A stretch of DNA of 64,000 nucleotides from assembly GCF_003012735.1 (NCBI RefSeq), contig NZ_PXYI01000004.1, positions 372,001-436,000 on the forward strand, in the 5' to 3' direction. Made by a program: the position numbers and the translations under genes. The first letter of the stretch is position 1, and every line of letters begins with the position of its first letter. This DNA comes from Allosphingosinicella deserti (GTDB taxonomy: Bacteria > Pseudomonadota > Alphaproteobacteria > Sphingomonadales > Sphingomonadaceae). Below are positions 45,158-54,245 of this stretch, in pieces. Under the pieces are notes generated by a model. That model made no database searches, had not been told where the DNA came from, and saw nothing but the letters and a program-made list of their open reading frames with translations.

Positions 45158-47224
45158 ATGATCAAGCACATGATGTTGTCCGGCGCTGCCGTCCTCGCAG
45201 TCGCCGCCGCCGCCGTTCCGGGGATCGCCCAGCAGGCCGGTCCCGCGGCCGTCGCCGCAAAGGGCAAGCCGCAGCTCGGCGCCTGGGGCGTCGACCTCGC
45301 CGGCATGGACAAGAGCGTCAATCCCGGCGACAGCTTCTTCGGCTACGCCAACGGCAATTGGGCGCGTACCACCGAGATCCCGGCGGACCGTTCGAGCTGG
45401 GGCGGCTTCGGCGTGCTCCGCGATCTTTCCGATCAGCGGACCCGCGAAATCGTCGAGGCCGCAGCCAAGGCAAACGCCCCAGCGGGCAGCGTCCAGCGGA
45501 AGGTCGGCGATCTCTACAACAGCTTCATGGATGAGGCCGCCATCGAAAAGGCCGGCACCATTCCGCTCAAGCCCTATTTCGCCAAGATCGACGCGATCGC
45601 GACTCCGAGCGATCTCGCCCGCGCGTTCGGCGAGGCGAACCGGATGGGCATTTCGACCCCGTTCAGCGCCGGTGTCGAGCAGGACCTGAAGGACAATACC
45701 CAATATGGCGTCTATCTCGGGCAGGGCGGCCTCGGCCTCCCCGACCGCGATTATTATCTCGACGATTCGAATTCGAAGTTCGTCGAGGCCCGCGCCAAAT
45801 ATCAGACCCACATCGCCAACATGTTCCGTCTGGCCGGCATTGCGGATGGCGAGGCGAAAGCGAAGCGGATTTACGATCTTGAGAAGAAGATCGCCCAGAC
45901 CCACTGGACCCGCGCCGAATCGCGCCAGATCGACAAGCTCTATAATCCGGTTGCGACCTCGGCGCTCGCCCAGCAGATGCCGGGCTTCGACTGGGCGGCC
46001 TATCTCAAGGCGGCGAGCCTGGATCGCCTGCCGCAGGTGATCGCCACACAGCCGAGCGCGCTTGCCGGGGAGGCGAAGCTGGCCGCCGGCGAGCCGCTCG
46101 CGGTGTGGAAGGAATATCTGACCTTCCGCACCCTGTCGGCTGCGGCCGGCATGCTGCCCAAGGCGATTTCGGACGAGAATTTCGCCTTTTACGGCACCAC
46201 CCTCGCGGGCACGCCGCAGCAGAAGGATCGCTGGAAGCGCGGTGCCGATTTCGTCAACGGCGCGATGGGCGAGGCGGTCGGCGAACTGTACGTCGCCAAA
46301 TATTTCACGCCTGAGGCCAAGGCCAAGGCCGACGTGCTCGTCCAGAACCTGATCCGCGCGATGGATGCACGCCTGCAGAAGCTCGAGTGGATGGCGCCGG
46401 AGACCCGGGCCAAGGCGCGCGCCAAGCTCGCCGCCTTCACTCCAAAGATCGGCTACCCCGACAAATGGCGCGATTATTCGGCGCTGGTGGTCCGGAGCGG
46501 CGATCCGTTCGGCAATTCGCTGCGTGCGACCGAATTCGAATATCTCCGCCAGCTCAACAAGATCGGCAAGCCGGTCGACCGCAGCGAGTGGGGCATGACT
46601 CCGCAGACGGTCAACGCCTACGCGAACCCGCTGCTCAATGAGATCGTGTTCCCGGCGGCGATCCTGCAGCCGCCCTTCTTCGATCCGAATGCTGACGACG
46701 CGGTCAATTACGGCGGCATCGGCGCCGTGATCGGCCACGAGATCACTCACCATTTCGACGATCAGGGCAGCAAGTTCGACGCCAAGGGCAATCTCGCCGA
46801 ATGGTGGGCTCCGTCCGATGTCGAGCGGTTCAAGGCAATGACCGCCAAGGTCGTGCAGCAATATGGCGAATATGAGCCGCTGCCCGGCAGCAAGGTCAAC
46901 GGCGAGCTCACGCTGGGTGAAAACATGGCGGATCTCGCCGGGCTCAACATCGCCTACGACGCCTATCGCCTCAGCCTCAGCGGCAAGGACGCGCCGGTGC
47001 TCGACGGCTATACCGGCGACCAGCGCTTCTTCCTCGGTTTCGGCCAGGTGTGGCGCAACAAGTATCGCGATCCGCTGCTGCTCAACATCCTGACCACCGA
47101 TCCGCACACGCCGGGCCATTTCCGACCGAACGTCGTCCGCAACTTCGATCCGTGGTACAAGGCGTTCAACGTTCAAGGTGGAAAGCTGTACCTCAAGCCT
47201 GAAGATCGCATCAGGATCTGGTAA
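45158..47224 (+). CDS. M13 family zinc metallopeptidase (neprilysin-like)
   Basis: A 688-residue secreted peptidase. A signal peptide covers residues 1-25 (ending GIAQQ). The zinc motif HEITH is at 527-531 and the third ligand is in ENMADLAGL; NAYANPLLNEIVFPAAILQ is the usual NAYY-like substrate region. It digests peptides in the periplasm or outside the cell. A hairpin follows the stop. Confidence 0.95.
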   Translation: MIKHMMLSGAAVLAVAAAAVPGIAQQAGPAAVAAKGKPQLGAWGVDLAGMDKSVNPGDSFFGYANGNWARTTEIPADRSSWGGFGVLRDLSDQRTREIVEAAAKANAPAGSVQRKVGDLYNSFMDEAAIEKAGTIPLKPYFAKIDAIATPSDLARAFGEANRMGISTPFSAGVEQDLKDNTQYGVYLGQGGLGLPDRDYYLDDSNSKFVEARAKYQTHIANMFRLAGIADGEAKAKRIYDLEKKIAQTHWTRAESRQIDKLYNPVATSALAQQMPGFDWAAYLKAASLDRLPQVIATQPSALAGEAKLAAGEPLAVWKEYLTFRTLSAAAGMLPKAISDENFAFYGTTLAGTPQQKDRWKRGADFVNGAMGEAVGELYVAKYFTPEAKAKADVLVQNLIRAMDARLQKLEWMAPETRAKARAKLAAFTPKIGYPDKWRDYSALVVRSGDPFGNSLRATEFEYLRQLNKIGKPVDRSEWGMTPQTVNAYANPLLNEIVFPAAILQPPFFDPNADDAVNYGGIGAVIGHEITHHFDDQGSKFDAKGNLAEWWAPSDVERFKAMTAKVVQQYGEYEPLPGSKVNGELTLGENMADLAGLNIAYDAYRLSLSGKDAPVLDGYTGDQRFFLGFGQVWRNKYRDPLLLNILTTDPHTPGHFRPNVVRNFDPWYKAFNVQGGKLYLKPEDRIRIW

Positions 47225-47286
47225 GCTCGCCTGTCCCGGCCCGGTGAAGCCAGTGGCTTGATCGGCATGTCGGGGCGTCGATAGGG

Positions 47287-47314
47287 AAGGCCGGCGGTCC
47301 GTGCCGCCGGCCTT
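47287..47314 (+). terminator. Strong hairpin after the M13 gene and directly before the next ATG
   Basis: Eleven-base arms (47287-47297 and 47304-47314) close a 6-base loop, followed by TCC. It has the look of an intrinsic terminator for the M13 gene, but the ATG of the next gene starts only four bases later at 47318. Confidence 0.7.
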
Positions 47315-47317
47315 TCC

Positions 47318-48691
47318 ATGTCCCGATCCGGAGTTCGCAACCTGCTGAAGCGTAAATTGTCCAAGCCGCAGGCCGGCGGTGTTTCGAAGCCGCTGGTCGG
47401 CGGTCTGCTCATCGTCCTGATCCTGCTCGGGTTCGTGCTGTGGGCGTCGACCCGTTCCGCCCGGGCGCCCGGGGTCGACCCGGAACGTCCCGGAGTCGGA
47501 ATCTCGAACCAGCAGATCGCCCGGATCGAGGAGCGGCAGCAGGCGGCCGATTCCGTCATCGATTACCAGCGGATCGACCGCCGGCTGCAGGCGCTGATCG
47601 CCGAGGAATCGATGGTCGGCCTTGCCGTCGGCATCGTCGAGAACGGCCAGATCCGCTTTCTCAAGGGCTATGGAGTCACCGCCGCGGGCACCGACGATCA
47701 AGTCGGCGTCCAGACATTGTTCCGCTGGGCCTCGGTGTCGAAGGGCGTGGCCGGGGACATGGTCTCGAAGCTCGCCGACGAGGGCAAATTGTCGGTCTAC
47801 GAACCGATCGCCAAATATTCGCCGTGGATACGCTTGCCTGGCGGGATCGAGCAGCGTGCGACGGTCGCGGACGTGCTCTCGCACAGTCTCGGCCTTGCCG
47901 GCCATGCTTATGATAACAAGCTGGAAGAGGGCGCGGATCCGCGTTTTCTCCGCGGCCAGCTGTCCACGCTCAACCTGATCTGCCCGCCCGGGCAATGCCA
48001 CGCCTATCAGAATGTCGCCTATGACGGGGCATCGGACGTCGTCGAGAAGATCACTGGCATGCCCTATCCGCAGGCGATCGCAGAACGCATCTTCGGGCCG
48101 CTCGGCATGACCAGCGCCAATATGAGCCGTCAGGGCCTGGTCACCGCCGCGAGCTGGGCGCGCCCACATGCCGGCGGCAAGCATTCGAAGCCGGTTGAAG
48201 TCACCGAGCCATATTATCGGGTTCCGTCCGCAGGCGGCGTCAACAGCACGATCAAGGATCTCGCGATCTGGATGCAAGCGCAAATGGGCCTCGCGCCGGA
48301 CGTGCTGTCTCCGCGGGCGCTGGAAGCGGTGCAATCGCCGCGCGTATCCACCCCGGGCGAGCTCGGCCGGATGCGCAAGTTCCGCGAGCGTCTGAGCAGT
48401 GCAAGCTACGGCATGGGCTGGCGGATCTACAATTATGCCGGCCACAAGGTCGTCGGCCATCGCGGCGGCGTGCGCGGCTACCGATCGCTGGTGATGTTCG
48501 ATCCGGCGCTGAAATCGGGCGTGGTCGCGTTGTGGAATAGCTCGACCAACCAGCCCGGCGGGCTCGAATTCGAAGTCATGGACATGCTCTACCGGCTCGA
48601 GCCTCGCGACTGGCTCGGCGTCGACGGACGCGCCACGCCCGAGCAGCCAGCGCCTGAAGCGGTGGGCAACGGCGCGATGGGGGCCGATTAA
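47318..48691 (+). CDS. Membrane-anchored serine hydrolase (beta-lactamase/PBP-like)
   Basis: A 457-residue protein with one N-terminal helix (about residues 28-46) and a beta-lactamase-fold domain. The Ser-x-x-Lys site is SVSK and the Tyr-x-Asn-type element is YQNVAYDG; an HRGGVRGY block stands in the third-motif position. Such enzymes are often peptidases or esterases. No Shine-Dalgarno sequence precedes ATG 47318 because a terminator-like hairpin occupies the space, so the start could be further in, for example the TTG near 47357. Confidence 0.88.
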   Translation: MSRSGVRNLLKRKLSKPQAGGVSKPLVGGLLIVLILLGFVLWASTRSARAPGVDPERPGVGISNQQIARIEERQQAADSVIDYQRIDRRLQALIAEESMVGLAVGIVENGQIRFLKGYGVTAAGTDDQVGVQTLFRWASVSKGVAGDMVSKLADEGKLSVYEPIAKYSPWIRLPGGIEQRATVADVLSHSLGLAGHAYDNKLEEGADPRFLRGQLSTLNLICPPGQCHAYQNVAYDGASDVVEKITGMPYPQAIAERIFGPLGMTSANMSRQGLVTAASWARPHAGGKHSKPVEVTEPYYRVPSAGGVNSTIKDLAIWMQAQMGLAPDVLSPRALEAVQSPRVSTPGELGRMRKFRERLSSASYGMGWRIYNYAGHKVVGHRGGVRGYRSLVMFDPALKSGVVALWNSSTNQPGGLEFEVMDMLYRLEPRDWLGVDGRATPEQPAPEAVGNGAMGAD

Positions 48692-48751
48692 TCTGACACC
48701 GCGGCCGCGCGCGCGGCGTCCGCACGCCGGCTTATACGGGTGATTTGATCG

Positions 48752-49573
48752 TCAGCGGCGGCTGCGCGGCACGCGGGCGCTCGCCAGCGCCTGCTGGTGC
48801 TTGCGAGCGGAGCTGAGCAGGCGCTTGAACGCGCCGATCCGCGCCGGCCCGCGGGAGACGCCGTCTTCCGCCGCATGCGCACCGACGGTGAGTGTCGCCC
48901 AGACCGGCAGATGATCGGACGCCTTGCGTGAGGTGGCGCTGTCGTGGACTCCGCACGCACTGATGTCGAGCCCGCCGGTGACCATGATGCGATCGAGCTG
49001 TGCCACCGGACGGCGGGCGTGGAAGCTGCGGCCGGTGTCGGCGAAGCGGCAATGCTGGGCGAAATCGCGCAGGCATCCGCCCTGGCGGCTCCATTCGTTG
49101 AGATCGCCCATCAGCACCGTCGGCATCGCGCCTTCGCGGGCGTGGATATGCTCGAGGATGGCATGCGCCTGGCGCCGCCGCCACAGGCCGGACAGATCGA
49201 GATGCATACCGACGACGCGCAGGCTCTCGCTGCCGAGCCGTATCTCGGCCAAGACAGCGCCGCGCGGCTCGAGCGAAGGCAGATGGAGCATCGTCTTGTC
49301 GACGATCTCGACGCCCTTCTTCACCAGCAAGGCATTGCCGTGCCAGCCCATGCTGCCGGCGCGCGCCTCGAACATCACCGGCTTGTAATCGCTATGCTCG
49401 TCGAGCAGGTGAAAAGGGATCGCGCTGGCGCGGGCGCCGAAGCGGCGGTCGGCCTCCTGCAGGGCGATGACGTCCGCGTCGAGCTCGTTCAGCACGTCGA
49501 TCGTCCGCTCCGGCCGCCGCCGACGGTCGGTGCCGATCGCTTTGCGCATATTGTAGCTGGCGACGCGGATCAT
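48752..49573 (-). CDS. Endonuclease/exonuclease/phosphatase family protein
   Basis: A 273-residue EEP-fold protein. Catalytic blocks are SYNMRKAIG, LQEADRRFG, GMHLDLSG, MGDLNEW and the final SDHLPVWATL. Members cut phosphodiester or phosphomonoester bonds in nucleic acids, lipids or inositol phosphates; the target here is unknown. Confidence 0.88.
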   Translation of the reverse strand: MIRVASYNMRKAIGTDRRRRPERTIDVLNELDADVIALQEADRRFGARASAIPFHLLDEHSDYKPVMFEARAGSMGWHGNALLVKKGVEIVDKTMLHLPSLEPRGAVLAEIRLGSESLRVVGMHLDLSGLWRRRQAHAILEHIHAREGAMPTVLMGDLNEWSRQGGCLRDFAQHCRFADTGRSFHARRPVAQLDRIMVTGGLDISACGVHDSATSRKASDHLPVWATLTVGAHAAEDGVSRGPARIGAFKRLLSSARKHQQALASARVPRSRR

Positions 49574-49624
49574 CGAGCGCCCTGATGGCGGCCGGCGCGC
49601 GACTTCGCAACCTGTGTCGGGATC

Positions 49625-49948
49625 TCAGTGGCCCTTTCGGTCGCCGAGTTTGCCGAGCTGATGGTCGATCGCCCGCACCACCTTCTTGGCCGCGCCGATC
49701 ACCGCACGATCGATATTGTTGCCTTCGTCGATGGCCGCGACCGGCGGGATGCCGTTGATCCGGGCCTCCATCGAGCAGCGCAGATCGGCGTTGCCGCCGC
49801 GCGGACCGTTGATGTCGGACACGTGCACTTCGACATCGGTTATCCGACCCTCGAAACGGGCGAGGCGCTGGCGGATTTGCTCCTCAAGCCGTGTGTCGCG
49901 ATCATTGTCGCTGGGAATCTGGTTGTCGGCGTGAATCTGAATAAACAA
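49625..49948 (-). CDS. Short ribosome hibernation factor (HPF/RaiA fold)
   Basis: A 107-residue protein with the HPF/RaiA ribosome-binding fold, including RITDVEVHVSDINGPRGGN and a helix ending in VVRAID. It lacks the C-terminal dimerisation domain of long HPF. A TTG at 49948 is chosen: it gives the usual N-terminus xFIQIHADNQI and has GGAG eight bases upstream, while the GTG at 49957 has that GGAG much too close. Confidence 0.8.
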   Translation of the reverse strand: MFIQIHADNQIPSDNDRDTRLEEQIRQRLARFEGRITDVEVHVSDINGPRGGNADLRCSMEARINGIPPVAAIDEGNNIDRAVIGAAKKVVRAIDHQLGKLGDRKGH

Positions 49949-50049
49949 AGCACACACTCCATTGCTGGTGCAGGGTGAATGCGGAGGAGGGGCCGAGCGT
50001 TCCCTCGAAAACGCTGGCTGGCCTCTCGCGGCGCGGCTAATTGCTCGCC

Positions 50050-51423
50050 ATGGCGAAACCCAAGAAGCGCTACGTCTGCCAGGTTTGCGGCTCGGTTCAG
50101 AGCCGCTGGCAGGGCCAATGCCCCGACTGCAACGAGTGGAACACCCTGGTCGAGGATGCCGGCGCGGTGGTCACGCCTTTCTCGGCGCGGCACAATCTGC
50201 GCGGCGGCGGCCAGACCGTGCAACTGGTCGGCCTCGATGCCGATATTCCGCTGCCGGAGCGGACCAGCACCGGCATCCGCGAGTTCGATCGCGCGCTCGG
50301 CGGCGGCATCGTCCCCGGTTCCGCCACCCTGATCGGGGGCGATCCCGGGATCGGCAAATCGACCCTGCTGCTCCAGGCGGCGGCGCGGATCGCGGGTCGC
50401 GGCCTGGACGTCGCCTACATCTCCGGCGAGGAAGCGACAGATCAGGTGCGGCTGCGCGCGCGCCGGCTCGGACTCGGCGGCGCGCCGGTGAAGCTCGCCT
50501 CGGCGACCTCGGTCCGCGACATCCTGACCACGCTCACCGACGGCAAGCCGCCGTCCTTGCTGGTGATCGATTCGATCCAGACCATGCATTCGGATCTGAT
50601 CGAGGGCGCGCCGGGGACGGTCAGCCAGGTCCGCGCCTCCGCCGGCGAGCTGATCCGCTTCGCCAAGGAAACCGGCACCGCCGTCGTGCTGGTCGGCCAC
50701 GTCACCAAGGACGGATCGATCGCGGGGCCGCGCGTGCTCGAGCATATGGTCGATACGGTGCTGAGCTTCGAGGGCGAGCGCAGCCACCAATACCGGATCC
50801 TGCGTGCCGCCAAGAACCGCTTCGGCGGTACCGACGAGATCGGCGTGTTCGCGATGGGCGAGGACGGGCTCGACGAGGTCGGAAACCCCTCGGCCCTGTT
50901 CCTCACCCACCGCGGGGACTCGGTTTCGGGCGCGGTGGTGTTCCCGGCGCTTGAGGGGACGCGACCGGTGCTGGTCGAGATCCAGGCGCTGACCGTGCGC
51001 CTCGCCAGCGGCGCCACCCCGCGGCGGGCGGTGGTCGGCTGGGATTCGGGGCGGCTGGCGATGATCCTCGCCGTGCTCGAGGCACGCTGCGGCCTCAGTT
51101 TCTCGACGGCCGAAGTCTATCTCAACATTGCCGGAGGCTACAAGATCAGCGACCCCGCCGCCGATCTCGCTGTCGCCGCGGCCCTGGTCTCGGCTTTGTC
51201 CGAGCGCCCGGTCGCGGCCGAGGCGGTGGCGTTCGGCGAAGTGGCGCTGTCGGGCGAATTGCGCCCGGTGTCGCACGGCGGCCTGCGGCTCAAGGAAGCC
51301 GCGAAGCTCGGCTTCGAGCGCGCATTGGTGCCCTCGACATTGAAGGAAGAGAAAGGCGGGCTGGCGCTGACCGGCTTCCGCACGCTGGGCGAAATGGTGG
51401 ATTCGTTGCTGGGGCGGGGGTGA
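50050..51423 (+). CDS. radA: DNA repair protein RadA
   Basis: RadA (457 aa) promotes branch migration in recombination. A four-Cys zinc finger (C10, C13, C24, C27), Walker A GGDPGIGKS (97-105), the RadA-specific KNRFG motif and a C-terminal Lon-like domain are all present. ATG 50050 begins the conserved MAKPKKRYVC. Confidence 0.96.
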   Translation: MAKPKKRYVCQVCGSVQSRWQGQCPDCNEWNTLVEDAGAVVTPFSARHNLRGGGQTVQLVGLDADIPLPERTSTGIREFDRALGGGIVPGSATLIGGDPGIGKSTLLLQAAARIAGRGLDVAYISGEEATDQVRLRARRLGLGGAPVKLASATSVRDILTTLTDGKPPSLLVIDSIQTMHSDLIEGAPGTVSQVRASAGELIRFAKETGTAVVLVGHVTKDGSIAGPRVLEHMVDTVLSFEGERSHQYRILRAAKNRFGGTDEIGVFAMGEDGLDEVGNPSALFLTHRGDSVSGAVVFPALEGTRPVLVEIQALTVRLASGATPRRAVVGWDSGRLAMILAVLEARCGLSFSTAEVYLNIAGGYKISDPAADLAVAAALVSALSERPVAAEAVAFGEVALSGELRPVSHGGLRLKEAAKLGFERALVPSTLKEEKGGLALTGFRTLGEMVDSLLGRG

Positions 51424-51429
51424 CCCTGG

Positions 51430-51605
51430 CTCTCTCCTTCCGAGGAGAGGCAAGTGGGCGCAGCGACCGAGGAGAGGGGCAGTCGGGTGTCCTCTGAAGT
51501 TGGCGTTCCCCTCCGCCTCTGCCCCTCTCCCGACCATCGACGCGGATCCAGAGGACCATGCGGGGCATGGTCCGCCGCGTCGATCCTGAAGGGGAGACGA
51601 GGTAA
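51430..51605. repeat. Cluster of GC-rich palindromic repeats between radA and cvpA
   Basis: CTCTCC/GGAGAG type arms of the same family recur at about 51430-51447, 51467-51485, 51518-51535 and 51585-51598. The last two are the halves of one repeat split by the stem-loop at 51536-51584. No gene lies between 51424 and 51652. Confidence 0.6.
51536..51584. repeat. Nested stem-loop inserted in a repeat
   Basis: An outer stem (51536-51545 with 51575-51584) and an inner stem (51553-51561 with 51565-51573) stack almost directly. It interrupts a repeat that elsewhere reads CCTCTCCCGAC followed at once by the CTGAAGGGGAG half. Confidence 0.7.
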
Positions 51606-51652
51606 AAGGAGGGCTCTATCTTTGGCCACATTCCTTGATTAGCAACCGCAGC

Positions 51653-52210
51653 ATGACTGCGCTCGACATCATCGTTTTGCTCCTCGTCGGAGGGGGCCTC
51701 GTGACCGGATGGTTCAAGGGCTTCGTCGGCGAAGTGCTGACGCTTGCCGCTTGGATCGTTGCCATCGTCTTCCTGAAACTGCTGCACGAGCCTGTGACCA
51801 ACGCGCTCGTCGGAACGGTCGGCACCCGGTCCGGCGCCGCCGTGCTCGCCTTTGCCCTGGTGTTCGGGATCACCTTCCTGATCGGCAAGCTGGTCGCGCG
51901 GCAGATCGGCGGCGGGGTCAAGAAGTCCGTGATCGGCCCGGTCGACCGCGTGCTCGGGTCCGGCTTCGGCGCGTTGAAGGGGCTGATCATCGCCACCTTG
52001 CTCTATCTTGCCGCCAACCTCGTCTACGACACGATCTGGGGTCGTGAATCCGTGCGTCCCGAATGGATGGCGAAGTCGCGCACCTATCCCTTGCTGTCGG
52101 CGAGCGGCCGCGCGATCGTGGATTTCGTCGAGTGGCGCCGCGGCCGCCCGGTCGATCCCAAATACCGGCAGGCGCCTGCCAACGAGAGCGCCGCGGCAGA
52201 CGGCCAATGA
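51653..52210 (+). CDS. cvpA: CvpA family membrane protein
   Basis: A 185-residue protein with four membrane segments and the CvpA motif [17 protein letters not shown]. CvpA is tied to colicin V production and envelope homeostasis. ATG 51653 starts the conserved [10 protein letters not shown]. It overlaps cysS (ATGA). Confidence 0.88.
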   Translation: MTALDIIVLLLVGGGLVTGWFKGFVGEVLTLAAWIVAIVFLKLLHEPVTNALVGTVGTRSGAAVLAFALVFGITFLIGKLVARQIGGGVKKSVIGPVDRVLGSGFGALKGLIIATLLYLAANLVYDTIWGRESVRPEWMAKSRTYPLLSASGRAIVDFVEWRRGRPVDPKYRQAPANESAAADGQ

Positions 52211-53523
52211 TCGCGCTTCGTTTCCACGACACCATGGCCCGCGAGAAGCGCCTGTTCGCGCCCGCCGATCCGACGCGGGTGACGATGTATGTGTGCGGTC
52301 CGACCGTCTACAACCGCGCCCATATCGGCAATGCCCGCCCGGCCGTGGTGTTCGACGTGCTCGCCCGGCTGCTGCGCCACGTATATGGCGAGGACGCCCT
52401 GGTCTACGCCCGCAACGTCACCGACATCGAGGACAAGATCATCGAGGCGGCGCGCCTGGAAGGCGTCGCACCGGCGGTGATCACGGACCGCTTCGAGCGC
52501 CATTATCTGGACGACATGGGCGCGCTCGGCGTGAGTCCGCCGACCATCGCTCCACACGCCACTGATCATATCGCCGAGATGATCGCGATGATCGAACGGC
52601 TGATCGCGCAGGGCTTTGCCTATGAAGCCGACGGCCACGTCCTGTTCCACGTCCCGGCAGACCCCGATTACGGCGCGCTCGGCCGCCGCGACCGCGATGC
52701 GATGATCGCCGGCGCCCGGGTCGAGGTCGCATCCTACAAGCGGGATCCGGCCGACTTCGTGCTGTGGAAGCCGTCCGAGGCGGAGGTCATCGGCTGGGAG
52801 AGCCCGTGGGGGCGGGGACGTCCGGGCTGGCATATCGAATGCTCCGCGATGATCGAACGGCATCTGGGCGAGACGATCGACATCCACGGCGGCGGGCTCG
52901 ACCTCATCTTCCCGCACCATGAGAACGAGATCGCGCAGAGCCGCTGCGCCCATGGCGGCGCGGCGCTGGCGCGGACCTGGCTGCACAACGGCTTCCTGTC
53001 TATGGCGGGCGGCGAGAAGATGTCGAAGAGCCTCGGCAATGTCGTCCTCGTCGGCGATCTGCTGGAAGAGGGACACAGGGGCGAGGCGGTGCGCTTCGCC
53101 TTGCTCTCGGCCCATTATCGCCAGCCGCTGGACTGGTCCGCCCAGCTCGCCGCCCAGGCCAAGGCGACGCTCGACCGACTTTATCGAAGCGCCGGCGATG
53201 CGCAGCCAGGCGCTATCGATCCCGCCGTGGTCGAGGCGCTCGCCGACGATCTCAACACCCCGCTGGCGTTGTCGCGGTTGTCGGCGATCGACGATCCGGC
53301 GGTGCTCAAGGCCTCGGCCAATTTGCTCGGCCTGCTCGGCGACACCGCTGCCGCCTGGTTCCAGGGTGCCGGCGACGACCGCATCGACGCTTTGGTCGCT
53401 GCCCGCACCGAGGCCAAGAAGGCGAGGAACTTCGCCGAAGCCGACCGCATCCGCGCCGCGCTGGCCGACGAGGGGATCGTGCTCGAGGACGGCGCCGGCG
53501 GGACGACCTGGCGAAGAGTTTGA
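52207..53523 (+). CDS. cysS: Cysteinyl-tRNA synthetase
   Basis: A 438-residue class I synthetase. HIGN is at residues 39-42 and KMSKS follows in [11 protein letters not shown]. The zinc ligands are found in YVCGPTVYN and in the WHIECSAM and [10 protein letters not shown] blocks. It is translated coupled to cvpA. Confidence 0.97.
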   Translation: MIALRFHDTMAREKRLFAPADPTRVTMYVCGPTVYNRAHIGNARPAVVFDVLARLLRHVYGEDALVYARNVTDIEDKIIEAARLEGVAPAVITDRFERHYLDDMGALGVSPPTIAPHATDHIAEMIAMIERLIAQGFAYEADGHVLFHVPADPDYGALGRRDRDAMIAGARVEVASYKRDPADFVLWKPSEAEVIGWESPWGRGRPGWHIECSAMIERHLGETIDIHGGGLDLIFPHHENEIAQSRCAHGGAALARTWLHNGFLSMAGGEKMSKSLGNVVLVGDLLEEGHRGEAVRFALLSAHYRQPLDWSAQLAAQAKATLDRLYRSAGDAQPGAIDPAVVEALADDLNTPLALSRLSAIDDPAVLKASANLLGLLGDTAAAWFQGAGDDRIDALVAARTEAKKARNFAEADRIRAALADEGIVLEDGAGGTTWRRV

Positions 53524-53538
53524 GCGCGTTGGCGGCTT

Positions 53539-53605
53539 GAGGGAGCGTGCCGCTTCGGGCACCCGGCCCGCGATCCGCTTGCAGGCGAATCCGTCACGCT
53601 CCCTC
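53539..53605. terminator. Long inverted repeat between convergent genes
   Basis: GAGGGAGCGTG (53539-53549) is perfectly inverted at 53595-53605, with 45 bases between. It sits between cysS and the convergent gene at 53613 and could act on both transcripts, though no T run is present. Confidence 0.5.
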
Positions 53606-53612
53606 GTCTCGT

Positions 53613-54233
53613 TCAGCCGTCCGAATCGGGATTGCGGAGGCGGGCCTCGGCAATCGGGCGCAGGATGCTGGTGAGATCGGCAGCGCTGAAGCGATGGCCT
53701 TCCGGCAATTCGGGCAAAGCCGAATCCAGCACTTCGAACGTTTCGCGCGCGCCCTTCACCCACAGCAGGCTGGTGTTGAGGGCGGGAATGCGCAGCTCGG
53801 CGGCTTCGCCGTCGAGCGCAGCCGCGCCTTCGCCGCGGGACATCCGCATCAGCGAGGTGCGCGCGCGGCCGACCGCAACGCTGTTGGTCACTTGTGCGAA
53901 GCGGCTGTTGTCGGAGCGGACCTCGGCCGAGACCGGCCCCGCATCGGTCGCGACGATATGGGACCAGAGCGCGAGCCGGGCAGTCTTGACGAGCTCTCCA
54001 CGCGCGAGATCGTCGAGCCCGACGACATAGACGGGCATCGGCAGAGCATCGGAGTCGATGATCTCGTCGAGGGTGCGCGCGACCCGCATGTTGACGGCAA
54101 GCTCGAAGCGGCCTGCCGCGCGGGTGATTGCGGGCGCCCGCTGGCGGATAGTGGCGCTGCGGCCGATGCGGGGCAGAGCTCTGGCGAGCTCGGTGAGAAT
54201 CGCTTCGGGCGGCGTTGCGAGTGTAATAGGCAT
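53613..54233 (-). CDS. Unknown protein co-transcribed with the PGH-repeat protease
   Basis: A 206-residue soluble protein without signal peptide, membrane helix or recognised motif. It begins 12 bases after the protease gene stops on the same strand, so it is very probably in the same message. The composition is mixed alpha/beta. It could be a partner, substrate, maturation factor or immunity protein of the protease; the sequence does not decide. Confidence 0.75.
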   Translation of the reverse strand: MPITLATPPEAILTELARALPRIGRSATIRQRAPAITRAAGRFELAVNMRVARTLDEIIDSDALPMPVYVVGLDDLARGELVKTARLALWSHIVATDAGPVSAEVRSDNSRFAQVTNSVAVGRARTSLMRMSRGEGAAALDGEAAELRIPALNTSLLWVKGARETFEVLDSALPELPEGHRFSAADLTSILRPIAEARLRNPDSDG

Positions 54234-54245
54234 GATCGTGATCCT

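Noticed and set aside
44978-48460. A 1160-codon open frame on the minus strand opposite the M13 peptidase and serine hydrolase genes
   Set aside because: It is antisense to two well-supported genes, has low-complexity high-GC shadow content and matches no family.
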